Below are positions 48,271 through 58,052 of a stretch of 64,000 nt of DNA, piece after piece; position 1 is the stretch's first letter, and each line of letters opens with the position of its first letter. The notes beneath the pieces were generated by a model that was not told the DNA's origin, searched no databases, and was given only the letters and a program-made list of their open reading frames with translations. Source of the stretch: Cycas panzhihuaensis (Eukaryota > Cycadophyta). Where the stretch lies: assembly GCA_023213395.1 (NCBI GenBank), contig CM041465.1:114211741-114275740 (forward strand), in the 5' to 3' direction. Both the position numbers and the translations under genes were made by a program.

Positions 48271-48307
48271 GGGGGTCATATGTGGGCTCACATGATTGTA
48301 CCCCCCC
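48271..48307. terminator. G1 inverted repeat at the 3' end of the antisense gene
   Basis: GGGGGTCATATGTG and its imperfect complement CACATGATTGTACCCCCCC. A counterpart occurs in G2 at 63467-63503. Beyond it (48440-48540) is a TTGTAAAT/TTGTAATATG-rich stretch like plant poly(A) signals. Its role as a 3' end signal is an inference. Confidence 0.45.
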
Positions 48308-48812
48308 TGCAAGGATCCCGGCTTCCCACATATACGATGTACTATGACACCATTTTTTTTATATATATACACATATACATGGGGGAGTTGGAACCCCATT
48401 TTGACATGAAATGGTGTGTATCATGTATGATAGAGGTAGCATGTATGATTTATTTTGTAAATGAATGATTTTTGTATGTTGTAAACGTACATATGTTGTA
48501 GATATTTGTTGTAAATATTTTGTTGTAATATGCATGTGTTTCCTTCCATGTATGGCCATACGTCTAACAGGAGCACACACAACCACCGTAAACAGAGGTG
48601 ATCGAGAGGCGTGAGGTTAGAAGATAGGGCGACATGCACGTCCACAGGGGAGCATAGCGTAATATGCGAAGGAAACCACAAGCACGGGAGGGGGAGTAAC
48701 GATACTCCCTAGCGTCGTCCTAGTTGGAGGATGCCCAAGTAGGAGGACAAAGGTTCCCAAGAGCATACGGAAACGCGTTCATGGAGGAACCAGAAGCAAA
48801 ACCGAAGAGAAA
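48308..48812. other. G1 spacer between antisense gene and tandem repeat
   Basis: The first part is probably the antisense gene's 3' UTR. The rest is homologous to 63690-63980 of G2. No coding frame is supported. Confidence 0.55.
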
Positions 48813-48982
48813 TCCACCTCAAACTGCCATCCCACCCGCAGTTGGGGAGAATGGAGACAGTTCAAAATGGTAGTTTAAGCTCAAGTTTGAGTAAGGATCC
48901 ATCTTAAATTGCCATTCAACCCATGGTTGGGAAGAATGAGAACAATTTGAGATGGTAGTTTAGGCTCGTTTCGGAGCACGGT
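48813..48982. repeat. G1 two-unit tandem repeat (85-bp period)
   Basis: Units 48813-48897 and 48898-48982 share TCCA(C/T)CT(C/T)AAA(C/T)TGCCAT and (A)ATGGTAGTTTA(A/G)GCTC. It lies directly downstream of the integrase stop. G2 ends at the window edge within the same repeat. Confidence 0.8.
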
Positions 48983-48989
48983 GAGGAAA

Positions 48990-50290
48990 TCACGCATAGA
49001 ACTTCTTGAGGAATTTCCCATTGAGCGCTCTCTCAAACTCCAAGCCGTCCAGGGTGGCGACCCTATATGCGCCGCTGCCGAGGCTGCCGAGAACGACGAA
49101 GGGACCTACCCACTTGGGCCCGAATTTGGCCAAGCGATCGTAGAGATACTCCAATTTGAGGACATGGTCCCTGTGACACAAAGGACGCAGTACGGAGGCG
49201 TTTATCGTGTGTCCTTTAAAACGGGCCAAGCAAGGTTCGCTCGGTAAGCCGCTAAGCGCTTCTCATCCGTGGCTTCGAGGTCGAGGAGGCGAGCTCATGG
49301 TCAGACTCCTCATCGATGAGGCCTCAAGGAAACCCAAAGAGAAGGGATCTCCACTTCCAACGGGAGTATCGCCGCCCGTACACTAACGAGAATGGGGTCA
49401 TCCCGAGTCCGTCCTGGATAGAGGTGCCAGAGGCCTGAATGGCGAGGCTGGATGTGCCGCTCTTTGAGACCGGGCAACGCTTTTCTTCAAAATGCCAATG
49501 AGTGTTTTGTTGAAAGACTCGATTTCGTTGGTTTGGGGGTAATAAGGACGACGTCTTATGCGAGATTTTGAATCTCTCACATAATTCGTCCATCTCCTTA
49601 TTACAGAAGGGAGTTCCATTATCCGTGATTAGAATGTCTGGGATCCCAAAGCGACAGATAATGTGCTGGTAGACGAAAGTGGCTATCGCCTTGCTGTGGG
49701 TAGTGGACAGGGGATTGCCTCCGCCCATTTAGTAAAGTACTCGGGCGTGAGAATAAATTTATCTTGTCAGGAAGATGGCGGCGATATAGCCCCAATGAGG
49801 TCCAAACCCCACCGCGAGAAGGGCCACGGAGACACGATAGGGTGTAACGCCTCGAGGGCACGTGGGAGACGTTAGCGTGTTCCCGACAACGCAAGATCTA
49901 AGGGCATTAGCATGGGCGCCCTGAATAAGGACTACCAAGAGTAGCTCACACGGAGGATCCTTTGGGCCATGGATTGGCCCCTCAAAGTGGCCCCCACAAA
50001 TGCCATGATGGCACTCGCGAGTATTTGGTCCGCTTCGCCGAGCGACGCAATGGGGCGTAATCTGTCGAAGATCTCTTGTACAACACCCCGCCCACGAGGA
50101 GGTGTTACCAGCAAAGAGCGGATGCGCCGACCTAACTTTGTTGTCGGCTTCGGGCGATATTCCCACCGAGTCAAATATCGCACTATAGCCATACCACTCG
50201 CTATCGGCGAGTGGGTGAGGAAGAGCCTCGACGCCATAATGGACTCGTCCGAAGGAGTCGCCAATGAGCGCCGCGCGTTGGGAATAGCGG
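48990..50290 (-). pseudogene. G1 integrase
   Basis: Minus-strand blocks from the N-terminus: WYG(D)-like and ATTKLGRRIRSLL near 50160, IMAFVGATLRG and AQRILRVSY (decayed HHCC module) near 49940-50030, then the core. The core has WTSLG (WGLDLIG region), QHIICRFGIPDILITDNGTPFCNKEMDEL near 49600-49680 and IESFNKTLIGILKKSV near 49470-49530 (Glu). The C-terminal domain FGPKWVGPFVVLGSLGSGAYRVATLDGLEF is at 48990-49229. Several frameshifts separate these blocks. There is no second RNase H between RNase H and this domain. Confidence 0.85.
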
Positions 50291-50329
50291 CTGGCCAACT
50301 GCTCCGCCACTACCATCCCCTTCTTTAAC

Positions 50330-50957
50330 TTCCTGTTAACGACCTGCAAGTCAAATTCTTGAAGCAGGACGGCCCAACGTCCCGCCCCACTTGTCAACCG
50401 AACGGGTGAGTAAGTAACGCAAGGGATCGATCAGACGATCACCTTGGTCGACACGAAAGCGTGTAATGCCGAAATTTCGGTTGCGTGGACCAAGGAGAGG
50501 CATTCCTTTTCTACGGAGGATAGTCCGTTTCAGCGGCAACGAGTGTGCTGCTGATGAAATAAATGGCCCTCTTGCCTCGAATCGCCCTCCGTGGCGAGCA
50601 TTGCGCCTGTGGACTCATCGGCTGTCGAGGTATACAGGATGAAAGGCCTATCAAAGCGAGGAGACGCCAGTAGGGGCGAAATGAGTGCTTCCTCGAGCCC
50701 CACGAAGGCCTTTTGGGTCTTATCCACCGCACAAAAGGGGCCCTTTCTTCAATAGGTTTGTGAGAGGCTTGGCGCTTATGGCAAAGTCCGCCAAGAAACG
50801 CCTCAAGAAACCAAGCTCGCCAGAACGACTTAATTTGTCGTTGGGTCCTAGGAGGTGGCATGTCAAGGATCGCCTTGACCTTTTCCAGTCGATTTGGATT
50901 CCTTGTTGAGACACGAGGAACCAAGAAGTTTGCCCGAGGTAACCGCAAAACACACAC
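50330..50957 (-). pseudogene. G1 RT-linked RNase H
   Basis: Minus-strand frames show AISAKPLTNLLKKGP, DKTQKAFVGLEEALISP, RPFILYTSTADESTGAMLA, a block with ETDYPP, DPLRYLLTRS and WAVLLQEFDLQVVNRKLKKGMVVAEQLA. The same blocks as G3 and G4 are present in order. It is split over three frames by short indels, and the EKECLAL part is shortened. Confidence 0.83.
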
Positions 50958-50982
50958 TTTAGGGTTTAGGCTAACATGGTAC

Positions 50983-51843
50983 TTACGGCATCTTGCGAAG
51001 ATGGCGCTGTAAGTCTGAGGGGTGATGGGCTCCGCGAGAGAGACCTATCATGTCGCCCATGAAGACCTCCATCGTGTTGTTGATGAGGTCGTGGAAGATA
51101 AAATGCATGGCTCTCGACAGGTAGCCCTGATTTTTAAGGCCAAAGGGCATTGCCTTGTAGGCAAAGACACCCCATGGCGTGGTGAAGGCCGCCTTGTGAT
51201 GGTCTTCGGAGAGATTTGATCTGGTTGTAGCCGAGAAGCCGCCCATCAAGGACATAATCCGAACCCTACCGCACGATCGATTATCCGATCGATGAAAGGG
51301 AGAGGAAAGTTGTCCTTAGGGCAAGCATTGTTTATGTCGCGAAAATCGACACAAATACGGATGGTCCCGCTCTTTTGGCAACGGAACAATGTTCGATACC
51401 CACTTGGGGTAATCGACAGAGGAAATAAGCCCCGCCCAAAAGCTTCTCAACTTCCATCTTAACGGCAACCGAAAGCTTTGGGTGAAGGGGACGCCGCTCG
51501 ACGCACGGGCGCTGCAGGTCGTGAAGGTCGTAAGGTTGTGTGTGACGATGGAGGGGCTAATGCCCTTCATGTCCGAGTATTCCCACGCGAACACATCGTG
51601 GAATTCCTGGAATAGGAGGGTGTATTCCCTCACCTCGTCAGGGGTACACTCCGCTCCTACCTTGATGACCCTGTCCGGAGCAAGGACTATGTCCTGGGTT
51701 GCCCCCATGCACATGGCATTCCCCTCCTCGAAATGGAGGGGGGCGAGATCAACCCGCAGGGAGGAACGGGAGAGGGATTGGGTCACTAACGGGACCCAAT
51801 CGCTAAGACCTTCCGTGGCCAAGCTTGTGGTGACCAGAGTCAA
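50983..51843 (-). pseudogene. G1 reverse transcriptase
   Basis: Blocks include VTHNLTTF, GLISSVDYPKWVSNIVPL, then AAFTTPWGVFAYKAMPFGLKN and AMHFIFHDLINNTMEVFMGDMIGLS. The active-site box reads FMGD instead of FMDD (kept in G3), so one catalytic Asp is missing. Several frameshifts occur, including one at the PKERDHPYLCRFSR segment near 51340. Confidence 0.83.
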
Positions 51844-52449
51844 ACTCCGTGGAACCGGCTAGCTTCCAAAGAAGGTTCGCTGCCTTCGAAGTAGTCCACT
51901 CCATCGAGGACCTGACTTCGAAAGGGCGAGGCGAAGGATGGCGCGGGAGCGATAGGGCCGGTATGGCCTGGAGACTGCCCGTCATCCGCAAGAGAACCTG
52001 AAGGAGAAACAGGGAGGGGTTCCTCGTAAAAAGCAAGAGGAAAACTCCCAACATCATCATCACCGCGGGAGTGATGGGACTAAGAGCTCGGGCGTGAAGA
52101 TCAAGATGCGCAATGTCATGTGACGGTGAAAGTGACCCGCCGCCAACAAAAGGGGTTATAGGAGTACGCCAGACTAGGAAGGTGCCCGCACAAGCGGAGG
52201 AGCGAAACCGATGAGGAAGGTTCTCCTCCTCACTATGGGACTCGCCGTCACAAACACGGCGAGGTACCCATACCGCCGACGCCAATAGGGGCGAAAACGC
52301 GTCAACGCGGAGAGGAAGGTGTGGGACCTTCTTCTCAAGAGGGATCGAGAATTCGATGGAGCAAGTCGAGACATACCAAGGGCGCTTTGTTTCTTCAGAT
52401 GCCCATGGCTTGCCCGGGCAGAAGCCTACCGGCTTGGCGAAGCGATCGT
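51844..52449 (-). pseudogene. G1 polyprotein linker
   Basis: Matches the Ser/acidic-rich hinge of G3 by position, with fragments such as SSMEWTTSKAANLL (from the VDYFEDDEALL block) in shifted frames. No domain recognised. Confidence 0.5.
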
Positions 52450-52983
52450 CATGAGGACAACTTTCATTTGTCCATTATGAACAAATTTGAGTTGCCCCAC
52501 CGGTGGAACACACGGCCCCATTTGGTCGAGCCATGGTCGACCCGTAAGGTGTTGTAGTCGACATCGACATCGAGGACGACGATGTCAAGAACGCACCGCC
52601 TTATCCTCGAGGGTAAGGGGTATCGAGACGCATCCCAACGAGTCTTCTGCATCGGCCATAACCTTGACAACGCCATGGAACGTTCCAAGGCGTAAACACC
52701 AAGCTCTTGCATAACGCCGCAAGGGCATGGCATCGACGAAGAACCGCTGTTCACGACGGCCCTCCGCAACGCAATCGGAGTGTCGATCGTGATGGTGAAA
52801 GGGAAGTTCCACCGCGCCCTTCCACCGGATGGGGAAGATCTCGGATCAAGGAAATCATGGGCTCACCGCTGGGGTCATACCCAAGGCATGAACGGATGCA
52901 TCGCTCGACCCGAGAGCTTCCAAGAGGAGCGCCTGCTCCCGCAACTTCTCAAGACATCCATGATGGACATCCCAGCCACGTAA
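52450..52983 (-). pseudogene. G1 aspartic protease
   Basis: The active-site region near 52730-52770 reads RRAVVNSGSSSMPCP: the catalytic Asp codon is AAC (Asn). The second half reads VLDIVVLDVDVDYNTLRVDHGSTKWGRVF near 52500-52600, matching G3. Frames are interrupted by small indels. Confidence 0.72.
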
Positions 52984-55470
52984 GGGAGCTCCTCGACCAC
53001 GGAGAAAGGCTTACCCTCCCCGTGGGTTGGGTAAGGGCTCTCCTAAAGTCGAATCGCCCGGGCGACGGAATGGTCTTGGGAAGTGCGGAATCTCCGAGGA
53101 GTGGTCTCGGAGGAGGATCAAACCGCGAGGTAGACGCGAGGGACCCGCCACCTCCTTCGCGCTTGGGACCCAAGTTAATGCAGAGGGAGTGGTCTCAAGC
53201 ATCCGGATCACCTTCTTTCCCTATTCACGGACCGCGAGGTGACGGAGCGCATGGCCAAGGGATCGCGAAGGGAAGATGACCTTTGCGCTTCTTCCTCTAC
53301 CACGCAAAGGGGCTGGGATCGGAGACCTATCCCGATTCCGCTTGTTCCTTTGTCGACATCACCCCTGCTCCCCATGCTTGGGGAACGGGTCTCTATGAAC
53401 GGGCCGATCGAGATTAGGCCTCGATGCTCGCTGGGGACGAGTCGCTGGTGCCGGGCGCCGCGTGGGTGCGGTGCCCGGCCACGCGCATCGTCATGGAACC
53501 AGTCCCCGTGGAGGGAACACCACCTCTTCTCAAGGGGAGGTTCGATCCTCCTTGCTTGAGAAGGTTGGGTGTTACCCCTTTGGGGCATCGCACGAGAGGT
53601 TTGCCGGATGTGTTTATGGGAGGTAGGCGAAGGAGGTTGAGTTTTAGCTCCTTTCATCGTGGCGCTCGAATGAGCGAATGGCGAGGTAAGCTGATCTAGG
53701 GTCCTCTCACGGGTGAGAGGTGGTCCCACGGGCCGTGAGGGTTTGGTTTCCTTCACCCAAGAGGCGCCTCGTGGGCGTAGGGCCTAGGAGGTTTCTTGAG
53801 TCCCGCTGATCTCAATGGCCTCCAAAGCTAAACACCGTGATGGCGAGTCGCACGTGGTCGCCCCATCTTGAGGACCTCCACGTGCACCTCGTGACGGCGC
53901 ATTGACAAATGTATCCTCTTCAACTCCTCAGGCAATGTGGCCTTGGTGGAATGAAGAAGGTTGTGAAAACGTCGCACAAAGTCACGATTCATCTCATCGT
54001 GACCTTGTTTGAGTGACAGGAGCGCCTTCATTCCGCTTTCGAATGGACGGCTACGCCAAAGTAGTTGACGAACTCGCCCACTAGTCACCGGAATGAGGAA
54101 ATCGAATGGGCGGTGAAGGCAGAGAACCACTTGAGGGCGCCGCCCGCAAGGACCGCGGAAGAGCTTCATCAAGATATGGTCGTAGGCCCAATAGTCGATC
54201 CACGCCATGAAAAGTCGCAGACATGTTCTATTGGTCTTGCGACGAAGTCTCGTCAAATTTGGGGACTTCAGGAGGATGAGGCGGCAAGTTAGTCCTCAAC
54301 GCCTCAACAGACAAGGGCGTCGACCTATAGTCCACGAAAGGACGTGTCCTTGCCTGGGCTAAGGGATTGACAACCATCAAAGGGATGGATAGGGGTGGCA
54401 TACCCATCCCTCCCTGGAAAGAGGCCCCTTGTTGGAAAGGGGGCTGCGGGTAGCAACTCTGAAAAGGAGGCGCGCCTCAGGCCGACGCAGCAGGAGTCGC
54501 TACCGGACGCCTGAACAGAGGGTGAGGGACTGTGTTTGCCCATATGGGCCACCCGTAGGTGGCGCGACCCCATATGGGTGCAACGTCCACTCCATGTATG
54601 TGGAGATGGTTTCTGCCCCGCCTCAAGGTTGTGACGTAGCCCGGGGCGCGAAAGAGAAGGACCACCAACCGTTCGGACGATGTAGGAGTGGGTCCTACAT
54701 GGCTAGCGGCGGGCGCTAGTAAGGCCTCGAGGCTCACTAGGAACGCGCGGCGCCACGCTCGGCGTGGCACGCGGCATTTGGTTTGAGCAAGGCATACTAA
54801 CCCCGAGTTGGGAACGGACACGCCGCGAAGTGTCCCGGCGAGTGGGACCACGACTAGGCAGCGCAACACCGCCTTAGAGCCGGGTAGACACGCGATAGAC
54901 GGTGTGTGCGCGAAGCATCAATCGTCGAGATGACGTGGCATGGATGAGGAAGACGCCACGTTATGTAGCATTTCCGTAAACCATCTAGAGGTGGTTGGCG
55001 GCGAACCGCCGAAAGTACTGCCGAGCACCTCGACCGCTACGGAGGGGTATCCTCATAGCCATACGAGGTCGAAGGGACTTCGAAAGTAGGGGATCCTCAG
55101 GCGCCTCGTAAGGCTCGCCAGGGGTGGCGGGTCTCACGAGTGGCCGGATCTTCCACCGCATGAGCCAAGGCTCAAAGTCTTCGGTGGAAATGGTCATCTG
55201 GTAATAGATGGAATCCTCGCCTCACCGTGGATTCCGGACGGACGAAGGAACTCTTGAGTTCTCAAGTCATGGCATGGTAGGCCCAATCGGACGGTAACCT
55301 TCCATTGCCGAATCGGGTTCGACGATGGAATGAAACGCGACGATTGGTCTTCTAACAATGGCGAAACCCCGCAAGCTGCGCGAGAACGTCGCATGCAACG
55401 CCCGCGAGCGTTGTTAGAAAAGCGAAAAGGAAAAGAAAGAAAAGATCGAAACACGCTGGGGTTGCCCAAC
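52984..55470 (-). pseudogene. G1 gag
   Basis: Starts near 55469, with GVSPLLEDQSSRFIPSSNP matching the start of G3 gag. The capsid core is at about 53830-54256: FMAWIDYWAYDHILMKLF, PFESGMKALLSLKQGHDEMNRDFVRRFHNLLHSTKATLP. The zinc-knuckle-like WCSLHGDWFHDDAR lies near 53490-53540. Frame changes are frequent and mostly at GC-rich sites. Confidence 0.78.
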
Positions 55471-55546
55471 TCAAAACACGTAATGCGAAACTACCTAAAG
55501 GCAAGAGCACCAACACGAAGGGAAGTGATCTAGCTCCCTCATCGGC

Positions 55547-55565
55547 GCCCCCAAGATGGTCGCCA
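55547..55565 (-). other. G1 primer binding site
   Basis: On the minus strand TGGCGACCATCTTGGGGGC begins at the first base after the LTR end GCGTTTCA. Compared with G3 and G4 it is TGGCGACCATACTGGGGACC with an indel. Confidence 0.78.
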
Positions 55566-58047
55566 TGAAACGCCTCCTGGGCAATGATCCAACGCCTATG
55601 GAAGGGCATAGAAACAATATGCTAAGCGTGCTAACTAGCGAGGATCATACCGCAGACGCCCGCTTGGCCGAGCGCTGCACGGATCGCAAGGTGCCCGGTT
55701 GCTTCTGTAGCCGCAGCAAGACGAGGCCTTCCTACCTTCTGGATGGCCGGAAGGGAAAAATCCTGACGCCGCGCTTCTCAAGGCAATGAGAAGGCGACGA
55801 GAGGGGCAATCAACCAAACGTGCTACCGAGTAAGGGGTAAGTGTGGCTAAGGGGTATAGGTAAATGGGACCTACACTACTATATCATGCAATGTAATAAA
55901 GAAGTACAAGGAAGCAAATGTAAAGTAAACGATTTGTTTTTCTCTTTCTTTCCCTTATGTTCCTTTACAGGTCAAAGTAAATGCAACGAAGCGTAAAAAC
56001 ACAAAGTAAACACGAAAGACACGCGGGAAATACCTGGACACGGAGTCCGAGCAGAACTACGGTTTCCTCCTGTCAAGGCCCTTCCCTCCGTCTTCCGCGC
56101 ATGCAACATCGATCAAAGGCGTCGAAGGGGGTTCACTTACCTCCCCGAGAGCATGCAAGAACTAACAAACTGAAAGAACGGAAAGTAAAGCTCAAAACAA
56201 CCAAAAAAAAAGGGAAAGGCGACTGTGATGACCGACCCAAGAACGGGTTGACCTCAAGACCCCTCCCTCTCAAGCGATCCTGCACACAACCAGAGAGAAC
56301 ACCCTCCTCTCGGGAGAGAGGCTACCAAAACCGACGAGATATATGTACATGTATACGCTGAAAATGAAATCAACTAGGCTAGCCAGACGTAATTAAGCAG
56401 CCACATATAATGGAAAGGAAACAAAGTCACATGACACATATGCGTCATACACCATAAAATGCACGAATAGGATTGAGTGTAGCCCTGGATGGCTAACTCA
56501 CCCACGAGAGGTCTCCACAGGTATAGGGAAACAATGCTAGCATGCAACAAGATGGGTCGTAGGATAACAAATGGCTCACGCCAATGAGGAAACTCAAGCC
56601 AACCCTCCAAGGTTTCTCTAGCCCTGCCTCCTAAGAAAGCGGTGATAAAGGGAGAGAGGATAAGGGACGGAACCCTTGGGGAGAAGGACTAATGGGGACT
56701 GAACCCCGCCTATCTCCCTCAAATCCTTGTAAAAGCCCTTTATGCCTGGCTTAGCTTAGAAAATGGCAAAAGAGGGAACCTTGGGAGAGGATGAGTTTTA
56801 GGAAATCACAAGAAAATGCGCCTAACCTAGGGCAGCTCTAGTAAGCCACAACTACTAAGGTTATATGCATCAAACTACCAAAAGAAACTCAAAGGAAGTA
56901 ATGCAAACAAGAGGAAAGAATTTGCAAGCAACTCAATAGAAAAAACAAGCAAAAAAAGCACTAATAGAGCCAATAAATACCTTGAATGGAGAAGTATGAG
57001 TGCATGTAGGCACTTAGCAACTTGGGGGCAGCAGCCTAAGCGGTGTCCAAGAAGTGGAGTTGAATGTCCTTTGCATGAGAGTGGAAGAGTAGAGCCTTAT
57101 GCAAGTTGGGAGCTTGAGAACTGTCTTTGGAGTGGATTTTGATGAAGAAAACCTCTTGAAGCCTTGGATCTGTGGAGGAGAGATGGTGCTTGTAATGGAG
57201 CTCCGTAGGGGCGAATGGCCAGTAACTCCCGCCTAATAATAAGCAGCCTCTATCTCTGTCCAATCAGAGGGAGAAGCTTTTTGTCACTCTTTCTTTTGGT
57301 TTCTAATAGAGAGTTTTTCTTGGGAGTCTTGAAAAGTGAGTTGAAGAATGAATCAAAATGAGTGAAAAAGGCTTTATGCCTTGGCATAGCAAGTGAACGC
57401 TGGGGCCCCGCGCCCAACCGCTCGTGAGCCACGCGGCGCTCCGCCGAAAACGCGCCATCGTCAAGTGGTTTCTTTTTTCAAATTTTGAACACAGATCACG
57501 GCAAACTTCGCAAGATCACAGAAAAGTCCGGCAACGCTTAGTTTACCGCAGATCACCAAACTCAAAAAAGAAGAAAATGCAACATGAAAGTCATAAAAAT
57601 CGCTTTTAGGGTAAGAACAGGGCTAAGCCTCAAATACATCAATCGGGGAAGGCTCAGTGCAAAGGCAAGTACTCAAAATGGTGCAAAGAGCCCTAACTAA
57701 GGGTTAAACCAGCTTAGGAAGGGTTTGCAACATAAGTGGCACGTGGTAACACGAATAAACAAGCCGGCAAAAGCATCCCGAAGACCATGGAGACATCGTG
57801 AGTAGTCAGACGCCATACGGTGTCGTGATCCGCTATGGATGCCCCCGCTATGAGTCGTCATAGGCTAAGAGGTGCCGTTAGGCACATGCATTATGAACAG
57901 GCAATCAAATAAATGCATGTAGGCAGGCACATGTCAATCAAACTATTCTAAATTCCCTTAGCAACCATAAGTAAGAAAAGTAAGAACATATACCTGCACA
58001 AACCTGTGTCGATGCGTCCCGAGTCCATTCCCACTAGCTGGGAAACA
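55566..58047 (-). repeat. G1 5' LTR (2482 bp)
   Basis: Pair of 41888-44397. Plus-strand ends are TGAAACGC and GGGAAACA. It is followed by GAGAC and then by the rest of the G2 LTR. Confidence 0.95.
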
Positions 58048-58052
58048 GAGAC
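58048..58052. repeat. G1 target duplication, right
   Basis: GAGAC, identical to 41883-41887. Confidence 0.9.

Larger units (their letters stand above)
45696..48295 (+). pseudogene. G1 antisense gene: PMD-like protein with coiled-coil tail, three exons
   Basis: Exons inferred: 45696-45870, 46336-47518 and 47628-48295, with introns matching G2. Exon 2 begins with GMPILSWMEMSTEED and contains (in shifted frames) DIVSHWDRRRHVFHLPQIGD, which resembles the N-terminal part of the plant mobile domain. Then come YREIPGGWVDAARRCEAGERMDWATL, NLVAQLDAIR and MVHRWQTRFRGTED. An acidic Asp/Gly run and repeated GPS motifs follow. Exon 3 encodes a charged coiled coil (ELDATRGEQDEL, EEGLRGERDRIQVRYDEL). Single-base indels in exon 2 break the frame. 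Function unknown; antisense extra genes in this place are known in Tat elements. Confidence 0.65.
41888..58047 (-). mobile_element. G1: complete Ty3/gypsy (Tat-like) LTR retrotransposon, 16.16 kb
   Basis: Two LTRs, 41888-44397 and 55566-58047, both start TGAAACGC and end GGAA(A)CA on the plus strand. GAGAC flanks the whole element. On the minus strand from the 5' LTR: primer site, gag, protease, RT, RNase H, integrase, a tandem repeat, the region carrying an antisense gene, a second RNase H, then the 3' LTR. It sits in the 3' LTR of G2. The coding frames are broken by many short indels, though the LTRs are very similar. Confidence 0.95.

Noticed and set aside
41888-58047. High GC content as a sign of horizontal transfer
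   Set aside because: G1 belongs to the same family as the AT-shifted G3 and G4; its GC is better explained by younger age and less deamination.
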